DNA from: SIG598 sp045605025
GTDB lineage: Bacteria > Bacillota > Clostridia > Oscillospirales > Acutalibacteraceae
Length of the DNA: 64,000 nt
Direction of reading: 5' to 3'
Assembly: GCA_045605025.1 (NCBI GenBank)
Contig: JAZUPE010000082.1
Span: forward strand, 1 to 64,000
Every line of letters begins with the position of its first letter. Position 1 is the first letter of the stretch. The notes below the pieces were generated by a model. That model searched no databases. It was given only the letters and a program-made list of their open reading frames with translations, and had not been told where the DNA came from. This document shows positions 26,689 through 34,730 of the stretch, piece by piece. The translations under genes were made by a program, and so were the position numbers.

Positions 26689-27975
26689 ATGGTAAATATA
26701 ATCAGAGCCGACGACAAGGCCGAGTATGAGCTCATAAAGCGACTCAAGGAGCGCGGTGTCAGCGACAGCCGCAAGGTGGGGGACATCGTCACCGCTATTC
26801 TTGAAAACGTACGCAACGAGGGTGACGAGGCTGTGCAGCGCTACACTGCCGCCTTTGACTGCCCCAACGCGGAATATTATGAGGTTCCCCGTGAGGTTAT
26901 CGAAAAAGCACTGAGCGAGTGTGAACCGGAATTTGTGTCCTCTCTTACCAAGGCTGCGGAGAATATCCGTGCCTATCACGAAAAGCAGAAGCAGAACAGC
27001 TGGATGGAGACCAAGGAAAACGGCATCATGATGGGTCAGCGCGTGCGCGGAATGACCCGCGTGGGCGTTTATGTCCCCGGAGGCACCGCTCCGCTGTTCT
27101 CCTCGGTCCTGATGAACGCCATCCCTGCTCGTGTGGCAGGCGTTAAGGAGATCATCATGCTCACGCCGCCCATGAAGAACGGCAAGCCCAATCAGTATAT
27201 CCTTGCCGCGGCTGCCGTTGCCGGAGTGGACAGAGTGTTTCTTGCAGGCGGTGCGCAGGCCATTGCCGCCCTTGCTTACGGCACACAGCAGATTCCTCAG
27301 GTTGACAAGATCGTCGGCCCCGGCAACGTGTACGTCGCCACAGCCAAGCGCATGGTTTTCGGTACGGTTGATATCGATATGATCGCCGGACCCAGCGAGA
27401 TCATGATCGTTGCGGACGAAACTGCCGATCCAGCTTTCCTCGCTGCCGACATGATGAGTCAGGCTGAGCACGATGTGCTGGCTTCTTCCGTGCTGCTGAC
27501 CACCAGTGAGCAGCTTGCCAAGGATACCGACGTGCAGCTGTACGCCCAGTCCCGTGAGCTTGACCGCCGCGACTTTATCGCAAAATCCCTTGAGGATTAC
27601 GGTGCAGTCATTCTGGTGGATACCATTGATCAGGCTATTGATCTTGCCAATGAACTGGCTCCCGAGCACCTTGAGCTGTGCATCGAAAATCCTGTGTCCT
27701 ACATCGGACGTGTGGATAACGCAGGCTCCGTGTTCCTTGGCAATTATTCCCCCGAGCCTCTGGGCGATTACTTTGCCGGACCCAACCACGTTCTGCCCAC
27801 CAACGGCACTGCGCGATTCTCGTCGCCCCTGTCGGTTGACAGCTTCGTCAAGAAGTCCAGCTTCCTTTATTATCCTCAGGCTGAGCTTGCAAAGATCAAG
27901 GATGATGTCATCCGCCTTGCCGACGCCGAGAGCCTGACAGCCCACGCAAATTCCGTCGCGGTTCGCTTCAAGTAA
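26689..27975 (+). CDS. hisD: Histidinol dehydrogenase
   Basis: It performs the final two oxidations, histidinol to histidine, with NAD and zinc. The 428 residues are standard. Visible motifs are VYVPGGTAPLFSSVLMN, DKIVGPGNVYVATAKR, the zinc/catalytic segment QAEHD, and APEHLELC. It follows hisG by 18 bp. Confidence 0.96.
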   Translation: MVNIIRADDKAEYELIKRLKERGVSDSRKVGDIVTAILENVRNEGDEAVQRYTAAFDCPNAEYYEVPREVIEKALSECEPEFVSSLTKAAENIRAYHEKQKQNSWMETKENGIMMGQRVRGMTRVGVYVPGGTAPLFSSVLMNAIPARVAGVKEIIMLTPPMKNGKPNQYILAAAAVAGVDRVFLAGGAQAIAALAYGTQQIPQVDKIVGPGNVYVATAKRMVFGTVDIDMIAGPSEIMIVADETADPAFLAADMMSQAEHDVLASSVLLTTSEQLAKDTDVQLYAQSRELDRRDFIAKSLEDYGAVILVDTIDQAIDLANELAPEHLELCIENPVSYIGRVDNAGSVFLGNYSPEPLGDYFAGPNHVLPTNGTARFSSPLSVDSFVKKSSFLYYPQAELAKIKDDVIRLADAESLTAHANSVAVRFK

Positions 27976-27987
27976 ACCGCAATATAT

Positions 27988-28021
27988 AAAGGAGAGCGGC
28001 ACACCGCCGCGCACGACCATG
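27988..28021 (+). promoter_or_regulatory. hisC ribosome binding site with a hairpin in the SD-to-start spacer
   Basis: AAAGGAG (27988-27994) lies 24 nt before the hisC ATG at 28019, too far for normal initiation. Between them GCGGC (27996-28000) pairs with GCCGC (28006-28010) around a 5-nt loop. Folding would reduce the effective spacing to about 9 nt. No alternative in-frame start lies between. Confidence 0.5.
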
Positions 28022-29074
28022 AGCTATATCCTGTGTGACAAGATACGCAATCTCAAGCCATACGAGCCGGGAACGGGTGATTATGCCATCCGTCTGGACG
28101 CCAACGAATCCTTTGTGCGTGTGTCCGACGAAACGATGAACGGAATTCTTCGCCGCATCAGCGAAGATGCCCTTAACCGCTATCCCGACCCGAATGCATC
28201 GGAAGCCTGCGGGCTGTTTGCAGATTATTACGGTATCGGCGCGGAGTTTGTAACCGCGGGAAACGGCTCGGACGAGCTGCTGTCCATAATTACGCAGGCG
28301 TTCCTCATGCGCGGGGAGACAATGACCGTTATGAGCGACGATTTCTCCATGTACGGTTTCTACGGCTCCATCGCCGAGGTCAACGTGGACGTGGTGAGTA
28401 ACCGCGAGGACAGCTCCATTGACGTGGATGCCCTCATCGAGCGCGTCAACAGCACCGGCTCCCGTCTGCTGCTGTTCTCCAATCCCTGCAACCCCACCGG
28501 TCTGGGCATCAGCGCCGAAGAAGCCCTGCGCATTGTCGACAGCTGTCCTGACTGCCTTGTGGTTGTAGACGAAGCCTACATGGACTTCTGGAACCAGCCG
28601 CTTATCAAAGTCGCTCCCGAACGGGAGAACATGATCGTGCTCAAGACCTGCTCCAAGGCTCTGCGCCTTGCGGGCATCCGCTGCGGCTTTGCCGTGGCGG
28701 GCAGAGTGATCACCGACGCGCTCCACGCCGTCAAGTCACCCTACAACGTCAGCCGCCTGACCCAGATTTTCGCCGCGGAGATTTTCGAACACCCCGAGGA
28801 GCTGGATGATGCCATCCGCGTCATTCTCGAGCAGCGCGACCGTCTTGGCAGCGAGCTGCGCCGTCTGGAGGGCAGGGGAGTGTTTACCATGAGCGACACG
28901 GCCACCAACTTCTTCATGCTGCGCATGGATGCCGGCAAGGCTGCGGAGATATTTGCTCAGCTCAAGGAGCGCGGCATTCTCATCCGTCATTTCGTCGGCG
29001 GAAAGCTGCGCATCACCGTGGGCAGCGAAGAAGAAAACTCTCAGCTTATCAAAGCTCTTGAACAGATCATATAA
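28019..29074 (+). CDS. hisC: Histidinol-phosphate aminotransferase
   Basis: This 351-residue PLP enzyme of fold type I converts imidazole-acetol phosphate and glutamate to histidinol phosphate. Motifs include RLDANES, NPDPNASE-like RYPDPNASE, NPCNPTGLG, VVDEAYMDF and the PLP lysine in KTCSKALRLAGIRCG. It is in the his operon between hisD and hisB. The RBS is unusually distant and separated from ATG by a small hairpin. Confidence 0.94.
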   Translation: MSYILCDKIRNLKPYEPGTGDYAIRLDANESFVRVSDETMNGILRRISEDALNRYPDPNASEACGLFADYYGIGAEFVTAGNGSDELLSIITQAFLMRGETMTVMSDDFSMYGFYGSIAEVNVDVVSNREDSSIDVDALIERVNSTGSRLLLFSNPCNPTGLGISAEEALRIVDSCPDCLVVVDEAYMDFWNQPLIKVAPERENMIVLKTCSKALRLAGIRCGFAVAGRVITDALHAVKSPYNVSRLTQIFAAEIFEHPEELDDAIRVILEQRDRLGSELRRLEGRGVFTMSDTATNFFMLRMDAGKAAEIFAQLKERGILIRHFVGGKLRITVGSEEENSQLIKALEQII

Positions 29075-29089
29075 GAGGAAGTGAAACAC

Positions 29090-29665
29090 ATGAGAACCGG
29101 AAAGACTATCCGTGCTACACGTGAGACCGATATCGAGGTCAGCGTGAATCTCGACGGCGGTGCTGCTGATATCAGCACAGGCATCGGATTTTTTGATCAT
29201 ATGCTCACCGCGCTGTCGGTGCATTCGGGCATCGGCATGACCGTGCGCTGCAAGGGTGACCTTGAGGTAGACGGTCACCACACCGTGGAGGATGTGGGCA
29301 TCTGCATCGGCATGGCGCTGCGCGAGGCGCTGGGGGACAGAAAGGGCATTGCGCGCTACGGTAGCTTCTTTATCCCCATGGACGAGGCACTTGCCTTTGC
29401 GTCGCTGGATATTTCCGGGCGTCCCTTCCTTGTCTATAACGCCCAGCTCTCTCAGGAACGCTGCGGCGAGTTTGACTCCTGTCTGGGACTGGAGTTCTTC
29501 CGCGCTCTTGCTGTCAACGCGGGAATCACCCTGCACATTCGTCTTGAGTACGGTGCCAATGCGCATCATGAACTTGAGGCCATCTTCAAAGCGGTGGCTC
29601 ATGCCCTCAAGGCAGCCTGCAAGATTGAATACGAAGACACCCTTTCCACAAAGGGCGTACTCTGA
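29090..29665 (+). CDS. hisB: Imidazoleglycerol-phosphate dehydratase
   Basis: This 191-residue monofunctional dehydratase acts after cyclisation in histidine synthesis. The metal-binding repeats GFFDHMLTALSVHSG, DGHHTVEDVGI and EYGANAHHELEAIFKA are all present. I start at ATG 29090, with AGAGGA 10 nt upstream; the GTG at 29081 is too close to that SD. No phosphatase domain is attached, so histidinol-phosphatase must be elsewhere. Confidence 0.95.
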   Translation: MRTGKTIRATRETDIEVSVNLDGGAADISTGIGFFDHMLTALSVHSGIGMTVRCKGDLEVDGHHTVEDVGICIGMALREALGDRKGIARYGSFFIPMDEALAFASLDISGRPFLVYNAQLSQERCGEFDSCLGLEFFRALAVNAGITLHIRLEYGANAHHELEAIFKAVAHALKAACKIEYEDTLSTKGVL

Positions 29666-29688
29666 TAACACAGCGGAGGAGTATAAAC

Positions 29689-30741
29689 GTGATTATTTTT
29701 CCTGCAATTGATATAAAAGACGGTCGCCCCGTCCGACTGGTTAAGGGCGATTATTCCACAGCCTCTCAGGTAGCGGATAGTGTCGTTTCCGCAGCAAAGG
29801 GATTTGAAGCAGCCGGCGCTCAGTGGCTGCACATGGTTGATCTAGACGGCGCGAAGGCCGGTAGCACCATAAACCGCGACATCATCATCGAGACCGCCAA
29901 CACCGTTTCCATGAAGGTGGAGGTGGGCGGCGGTATCCGTGACATAGATACCATACGTAGCTATCTCGACAACGGGGTAGAGAGGGTCATTCTCGGCTCT
30001 GCAGCGCTGAAAAAGCCTGAACTCGTCCGTGAAGCTGTTAAGCTTTACGGTGACAGAATAGCCGTCGGAATTGATGCCCGGGACGGAAAAGTTGCCACAG
30101 AAGGCTGGCTGGACACCTCAAGTGTCGATTATCTCGATTTTGCCCGTATGATGGAAGAAATTGGTGTAAAGACAATTATCTTTACAGATATTTCCAAAGA
30201 CGGAACCCTGCAGGGACCAAATCTCCAGCAGCTTGAAGCCATCAACAACGCTGTTTCCTGCGATATCATCGCCAGCGGCGGCATTAGCTGCGCCGGTGAT
30301 ATCGAACATCTGCGTGATCTGTTCATGTATGGTGCCATCTGCGGCAAGTCCCTTTATTCCGGCAGCCTTGATTTGGGTGATGCCATAACCATCGGTAACA
30401 ACGCGCCGGTTCTGTCCAGGTTTTTTGCTAAGGCTGAGCTTATTCCTGCTATCGTTCGCTCGGCAGATGACGGCGAAGTGCTTATGCTTGCCTATATGAA
30501 CGAAGAGTCTTTCGGGCTGACCCTCAAAACCGGTTACACATGGTTCTACAGCCGCTCCCGTCAGGAACTGTGGAACAAGGGTGCGACCTCCGGTCATCTG
30601 CAGAAGGTGACAGATATCCGCTATGACTGTGATGCCGATACACTGCTGGTTACTGTTGAGCAGACCGGCGCTGCCTGCCACACCGGTAGCCGCAGCTGCT
30701 TCTTCGGCAGAGTGAAGAATTATGCCGGTGAACAGAAGTAA
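29689..30741 (+). CDS. hisA/hisI: HisA-HisI fusion: ProFAR isomerase plus phosphoribosyl-AMP cyclohydrolase
   Basis: This 350-residue two-domain protein holds two non-consecutive histidine-pathway activities. Residues 1-240 form a HisA (beta/alpha)8 barrel (FPAIDIKDGRPVRL, VEVGGGIRD, TDISKDGTLQGPN, ASGGIS). Residues about 250-350 are the HisI cyclohydrolase (EVLMLAYMNEES, YSRSRQELWNKG, SGHLQKV, Cys ligands CDADT, GAACHTGSRSC). The join has no stop or frameshift; a short linker (about 240-250) connects the complete domains. Usual order puts hisF between hisA and hisI, and both hisF and hisH are absent here, as is the hisE domain. Confidence 0.92.
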   Translation: MIIFPAIDIKDGRPVRLVKGDYSTASQVADSVVSAAKGFEAAGAQWLHMVDLDGAKAGSTINRDIIIETANTVSMKVEVGGGIRDIDTIRSYLDNGVERVILGSAALKKPELVREAVKLYGDRIAVGIDARDGKVATEGWLDTSSVDYLDFARMMEEIGVKTIIFTDISKDGTLQGPNLQQLEAINNAVSCDIIASGGISCAGDIEHLRDLFMYGAICGKSLYSGSLDLGDAITIGNNAPVLSRFFAKAELIPAIVRSADDGEVLMLAYMNEESFGLTLKTGYTWFYSRSRQELWNKGATSGHLQKVTDIRYDCDADTLLVTVEQTGAACHTGSRSCFFGRVKNYAGEQK

Positions 30742-30767
30742 GGCATAAAACGAAAGGAGTTTTTGCT

Positions 30768-31211
30768 GTGAACGAACACGAAATTCTGGTTCTTAACGTA
30801 GCAACCGAGCTGGAAGCCGACGCAGCCATCGCTGCTCTCGGCGATGCCGGCATCGCCGCGTATAAAAAGACCGTTCCCAACGACGGACTGCTTGCTATGC
30901 CCGGCGCTTTCGGTCTTGCTGAAAACGGCATCAATATTGTCACAATGAAAGAAGACGGTCCCAGAGCTGCCGCTGTACTGGTCGGTCTTGGTTACGATCC
31001 CCTTGTGGAGCCTGCTGATCCGGACGAGGAAGAATCTCAGCCGGAAGCAAAACCCTTGACCGTGGAAGAGCAGAAGGCTGCTCTTGCAAAGGAATACGCC
31101 GAACTTCACCCCGTCAAGCGCATACTGATGATCGCGCTCATTCTGCTGTTTGTCTGCGGGATAATCTGGATGACTGATTTTATCATCGACACAATAAAGA
31201 CACTTCTGTAA
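30768..31211 (+). CDS. DUF2007-like protein with C-terminal membrane helix
   Basis: This 147-residue protein has an N-terminal ferredoxin-like domain (about 1-75, beginning EILVLNVATELEADAAIAAL) of the kind called putative signal-transducing protein (DUF2007). An acidic linker (about 80-105) and a single C-terminal helix (about 118-140) follow. Role unknown. The start is GTG at 30768 behind AAGGAG. It lies 26 bp after hisA/I and is the last gene before the terminator, so it belongs to the his transcript. Confidence 0.7.
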   Translation: MNEHEILVLNVATELEADAAIAALGDAGIAAYKKTVPNDGLLAMPGAFGLAENGINIVTMKEDGPRAAAVLVGLGYDPLVEPADPDEEESQPEAKPLTVEEQKAALAKEYAELHPVKRILMIALILLFVCGIIWMTDFIIDTIKTLL

Positions 31212-31219
31212 AAACGCTT

Positions 31220-31259
31220 CAACGGCTTCCGTGCCATGTGCTTCGGAAGCCGTTGTTTT
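31220..31259 (+). terminator. Terminator of the topoisomerase-histidine operon
   Basis: CAACGGCTTCCG (31220-31231) pairs with CGGAAGCCGTTG (31244-31255), followed by TTTT. It also separates the operon from the converging spo0A. Confidence 0.88.
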
Positions 31260-31268
31260 GTATATCTG

Positions 31269-32048
31269 TCAGGAGGCGTTGCGCATGCCGATGCGCAGCT
31301 TGTCGGAAATCATGGCGATAAACTCGGAGTTTGTGGGCTTGCCGCGGGAGTTGTGGATGGTATAACCGAAGTACGAGTTGAGCACCTCGACGTCTCCGCG
31401 ATCCCAGGCAACCTCGATGGCGTGACGGATGGCGCGCTCAACACGGGAAGATGTGGTGTCAAAGTGTTTGGCGACGGCAGGGTAGAGCTGCTTGGTCACG
31501 GCATTGATGATATCAGGATTCTGCACAGCGGTCATTATGGCATAGCGCAGATAGTGGTAGCCTTTGATGTGCGCGGGAACTCCGATCTGGTGAATAATGT
31601 CGGTGATTGTAACCTCGAGATTGCTCTGGCTGATGCTGCGCACCTTGCTGCGGCTGGCAGAGGGACGGTTCTGTACCCGAGCGAGTTCGTGCAGCTTGAG
31701 AGCCAGTTTTCCGTAGTCAAAGGGCCGTGTCATGTAGCAGTCCGCGCCTGCTTCCAGTACTTCTTCTTCGAGCTTCGGGCTCTGGAAACCGGACATTACA
31801 ATTATTCCGGGACGATCTTCCATTCCCAGACGGTCAAGAGCCTGAAGCACTCCGATGCCGTCCAGTCCGGGCATGAATACGTCGATGATTGCTACCTCCG
31901 GCTGGCTGCAGGCGATTTCCTCCAGCACCCGCAGTCCGTCCCGTGCGCACGGTATCAGCTCTACACCGAGTTCAGATAGTGCCCGAGTGCATTCGCCGAA
32001 TAATTCATTTGATTCGTCAGATATCAGAGTTTTGATGATTCGTTCCAT
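31269..32048 (-). CDS. spo0A: Sporulation master regulator Spo0A
   Basis: This 259-residue response regulator commits cells to sporulation. The receiver domain (1-120) has phospho-acceptor Asp56 in VAIIDVFMPGLDG and Ser86 at the switch Thr/Ser position. The C-terminal DNA-binding domain (about 145-259) has the Spo0A-specific HIKGYHYLRYAI and SSRVERAIRHAIEVAW. The otherwise conserved receiver lysine (usually KPF) is Arg108 here (TRPFD), which is unusual. It is followed in genome order by spoIVB on the same strand, the classic pair, although transcription here runs spoIVB then spo0A with a separate promoter before spo0A. Confidence 0.95.
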   Translation of the reverse strand: MERIIKTLISDESNELFGECTRALSELGVELIPCARDGLRVLEEIACSQPEVAIIDVFMPGLDGIGVLQALDRLGMEDRPGIIVMSGFQSPKLEEEVLEAGADCYMTRPFDYGKLALKLHELARVQNRPSASRSKVRSISQSNLEVTITDIIHQIGVPAHIKGYHYLRYAIMTAVQNPDIINAVTKQLYPAVAKHFDTTSSRVERAIRHAIEVAWDRGDVEVLNSYFGYTIHNSRGKPTNSEFIAMISDKLRIGMRNAS

Positions 32049-32079
32049 TTATTTACCCCCGTTTTTTGATGGTGAAATT

Positions 32080-32108
32080 ATTTTACCATGCGTTTATTGC
32101 TTTGGCAA
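32080..32108 (-). promoter_or_regulatory. Sigma-A-type promoter of spo0A
   Basis: On the minus strand TTGCCA (32108-32103), 17-bp spacer and TAAAAT (32085-32080) lie about 31 bp before the spo0A ATG. No 0A box (TTGTCGAA-like) was confirmed nearby. Confidence 0.55.
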
Positions 32109-32175
32109 TAGGTTTGGTGAAAATATTACACAATATCTTGTTGTGGAGATTGACGTAATACAGCATATTGTGCGG

Positions 32176-33429
32176 TTATGCGGCACCTTCTGTCGAATTA
32201 TGATTGATATCGGCGAATTTAAGCATATTTTCTGCAAAGATCCCGTAGCCCATAGCGGGGTCGTTGACAAAAACGTGGGTCAGAGCGGCCACAAAAGCTC
32301 CGTCCTGAAGAATCGGACTGCCGCTCATGCCCTGTACAATACCGCCCGCTGCATCGAGCAGTTCCTGATCGGTCACTCTCACAATAATATTTCGGGTGGG
32401 TGCGCTGACATCGTAATTGATCTGCTCTATCACAGCGTCAAAAAATCGTGGGGTATTTTCACCAGGCAGTGTGGTCAGTATCTGGGCATGCCCCTCACGC
32501 AGTTCCTGCTTCATGGCGACCCGTGCAGTTATCATTCCATGTGTGTCTGCAAGATACTGCCCGTATACTCCGGATTCGCAGTTAACGGACACCGCTCCCA
32601 GCTTTTCACTGCCAAGACTGCCGATAAGCTCACCGGGCAGTCCCTTGGAGCCGGGCTTTACACCGGTCAGTTCAGCACTCATAAGATCGCCGCCGTAAAT
32701 CTGCACCAGCGCGCCGGTGTCCGCGTCGCATATAGCGTGACCGAGACCTCCGAAAGCGAAAGTGTCTGTGGTCACAAAGCTGAGCATACCCAGACCGGAC
32801 GAGGTTTCCTTTATCCATATACCGCCGCGCCATGCGTTTTCGTCGTTTGAGTAGACCGGCTGCAGGGTAAGCGTTAGTGTCCGGATAGCTGAGCCTTCTT
32901 CTCTTTGTATATACAGATCAACAGGAGTTCCGCAAGAGGCTTCGATTGTTTCCAGCATCTGACGCGCAGACTGCTGGCGCTGCCCGTTTATGGCCTTGAT
33001 GACATCCCCGGGAATCAAACCGCACTGCTGCCCAGGGGATATATATCCTTTCGCGGTGCTGACCGGACTAAGTCCGGCTACAACCAGACCGTCTGAATAG
33101 AGCATGATGCCTACCGGCTGGCCGCTGAGTTCAACATATTCCGGACTGATTCTGGTCACCTCGATGCTTTTGATTGGCAGTACGCCGTGGAGCATGGCGG
33201 TCACGGTGTAGCTGCTGTCCACGGTGACCGAAGCGTTGGTTGTTTCTTCGTCGGGAGCCACCAGATTTATATGTGGTCTGGAGGCGATGCTTACCTGCCT
33301 TGCACCCGTGACGTTTATGCTGTCCGGCAGGGCAGAGGCCTCATAGCCGATGATTGCCGTCCCGGTGGCGAAAAGCGTAACTACGCAAGTCATAATAATG
33401 ATTTTTATGCTTTTTATGATTTTGTTCAC
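32176..33429 (-). CDS. spoIVB: SpoIVB serine peptidase
   Basis: This 417-residue forespore peptidase (family S55) crosses into the intermembrane space and triggers pro-sigma-K processing. An N-terminal hydrophobic segment (about 8-32), a PDZ domain (about 105-205, with GLIPGDVIKAINGQ) and the peptidase domain with catalytic His in GGLGHAI and Ser in GMSGSPIL are visible. Length matches the family. The start is GTG 33429 with AAAGGA close upstream; ATG 13 codons later is an alternative. It lies upstream of spo0A. Confidence 0.94.
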   Translation of the reverse strand: MNKIIKSIKIIIMTCVVTLFATGTAIIGYEASALPDSINVTGARQVSIASRPHINLVAPDEETTNASVTVDSSYTVTAMLHGVLPIKSIEVTRISPEYVELSGQPVGIMLYSDGLVVAGLSPVSTAKGYISPGQQCGLIPGDVIKAINGQRQQSARQMLETIEASCGTPVDLYIQREEGSAIRTLTLTLQPVYSNDENAWRGGIWIKETSSGLGMLSFVTTDTFAFGGLGHAICDADTGALVQIYGGDLMSAELTGVKPGSKGLPGELIGSLGSEKLGAVSVNCESGVYGQYLADTHGMITARVAMKQELREGHAQILTTLPGENTPRFFDAVIEQINYDVSAPTRNIIVRVTDQELLDAAGGIVQGMSGSPILQDGAFVAALTHVFVNDPAMGYGIFAENMLKFADINHNSTEGAA

Positions 33430-33546
33430 TTCCTTTCTGCCGCAGATATAATTTGCTCAAACCATCTGTTGATATAATGACAAATTCATTTTGATGAGCG
33501 AAATACTGGATATTATTCTGCGGCGGCTTTCATTCGCACAATATTC

Positions 33547-33575
33547 TTTACTTTTTCTTACTGTAGTGCTAAAAT
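33547..33575 (+). promoter_or_regulatory. Promoter of the corrinoid-protein gene
   Basis: TTTACT (33547-33552), 17-bp spacer and TAAAAT (33570-33575) preceded by TGC (extended -10), 35 bp before the ATG at 33611. Confidence 0.55.
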
Positions 33576-33610
33576 ATAATTAAATTCAAAATATGTATCC
33601 GGAGGCTATT

Positions 33611-34243
33611 ATGGCGATTCTTGAAGATATCGGTGCCAGCCTGCTCAAGGGCCGTGCCCGTCCGCTTATGGAACAGATTAATACCGCGCTCAGCGATGGT
33701 ATCAGCGCAAGTGATATATTAAACGAAGGCATGCTGCCTTCCATGTCGAAGCTGGGCGAGCTTTTCAAAAACAATCAGGTTTTTGTGCCTGAGGTCATGC
33801 GCAGCGCGCAGGCATTCAATCAGGCTCTTGCCACCCTTAAGCCGCTTATGCTCAACGATGCAGTGCAGACCAGAGGCACAGCCGTTATTGGCACTGTATC
33901 CGGAGACAAGCACGATATCGGCAAAAATCTTGTGGCGATCATGCTGCAGGGTGCCGGTCTTAATGTGATTGATCTGGGCAGCGAGGTGACTGCAGAGCAG
34001 TTCTGTGACGCGGTAGTGGAACATGACGCGAAGATCGTCGCCATGTCCGCACTGCTGACCACCACCATGCCGTATCAGGGCGAGGTCATCAGAATGCTCG
34101 AAGAGCGCGGTCTGCGTTCCAGGGTTAAGGTTATGGTGGGCGGCGCTCCTGTTACTGAAGAATTCGCAAAGTCAATCGGCGCCGACGCGTACAGTCCCGA
34201 CGCGGGTTCCGCTGCTTCAAAGGCTGTGGAACTTCTGGGATAA
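33611..34243 (+). CDS. B12-binding methyltransferase corrinoid protein
   Basis: This 210-residue cytosolic corrinoid carrier resembles MtaC/MtbC. An N-terminal helical cap domain (about 1-85) is followed by a Rossmann-like cobalamin domain whose DKHDIGKN supplies the base-off/His-on ligand (DxHxxG), with the later GGAPVTEEFA nucleotide-loop motif. It shuttles methyl groups between a substrate methyltransferase and a second one. Neither partner nor a reactivase is nearby, so its substrate is unknown. ATG 33611 has GGAGG 5 nt upstream. It is monocistronic, with promoter and terminator. Confidence 0.9.
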   Translation: MAILEDIGASLLKGRARPLMEQINTALSDGISASDILNEGMLPSMSKLGELFKNNQVFVPEVMRSAQAFNQALATLKPLMLNDAVQTRGTAVIGTVSGDKHDIGKNLVAIMLQGAGLNVIDLGSEVTAEQFCDAVVEHDAKIVAMSALLTTTMPYQGEVIRMLEERGLRSRVKVMVGGAPVTEEFAKSIGADAYSPDAGSAASKAVELLG

Positions 34244-34254
34244 GCTTATTAATG

Positions 34255-34299
34255 AAAAAACCGCAGCGTGTGACATCGGGTCATCGCGCTGCGTTTTTT
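34255..34299 (+). terminator. Terminator after the corrinoid-protein gene
   Basis: CGCAGCG (34262-34268) pairs with CGCTGCG (34287-34293), flanked by an A-run and six Ts, so it can also act on the converging coat genes. Confidence 0.8.
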
Positions 34300-34304
34300 G
34301 CTGA

Positions 34305-34547
34305 TTAATTGCTGAATTTACGGCGTACCTGAGCGATCTGCTGTTCCTGAGCCTGATCTGAAGTGTACCAACCCTTGCTGCTCATCTGCTGGTAGATGTC
34401 CTTCTGCATAGACAGGCAGTCATTGAGCGCGGTAGAGAAGGCGCTGTTCACGTTCTGCGTGCCCGACTCGATGGTGCCATGCAGATAAAGGTCGCACACG
34501 CCTTTGGTTGTGTGGAGAATGGACTCCATGATAGTACGGTCTTCCAT
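34305..34547 (-). CDS. CotF-like spore coat protein (80 aa)
   Basis: This small helical protein starts MEDRTIMESILHTTKGVCDL and has a Gln-rich C-terminus. It resembles the short CotF/COG5577 spore coat proteins of Clostridia, which usually occur as two adjacent genes encoding the two halves. The preceding gene at 34557-34730 is the partner. TAGGAGGAAATC supplies an RBS that overlaps the stop of that partner, so the two are translationally coupled. Confidence 0.75.
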   Translation of the reverse strand: MEDRTIMESILHTTKGVCDLYLHGTIESGTQNVNSAFSTALNDCLSMQKDIYQQMSSKGWYTSDQAQEQQIAQVRRKFSN

Positions 34548-34556
34548 GATTTCCTC

Positions 34557-34730
34557 CTAAACGAGCTGATAGAAGCGGTTGAAAATGGTCTGATGGTGGT
34601 CAATAAGCCGCTGTACGTGCTGGCGCAGTGCGGGATCCTGAAGCTGCTGGGCGGCTTCACGGCACTGGGTAAGCATAAACTGCTCGTGACCGAGGGCATC
34701 TTCGATATATGCCAGTTCCTTGGGACTCAT
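34557..34730 (-). CDS. CotF-like spore coat protein, short partner (57 aa)
   Basis: A 57-codon gene starts at ATG 34730 and ends at TAG 34557. It begins MSPKELAYIEDALGHEQFM and ends NRFYQLV, a two-helix protein with the E-x6-HEQF pattern of CotF-like ferritin-fold coat proteins. The SD GGAGGTGA sits 6 nt before ATG but is embedded in a terminator-like hairpin (34737-34770). It pairs with the 80-aa coat gene 9 bp downstream. It is too short for most ORF finders. Confidence 0.72.
   Translation of the reverse strand: MSPKELAYIEDALGHEQFMLTQCREAAQQLQDPALRQHVQRLIDHHQTIFNRFYQLV

Noticed and set aside
26671..28020. 449-codon minus-strand open frame across hisD
   Set aside because: Shadow of hisD, whose protein motifs are unambiguous on the plus strand.
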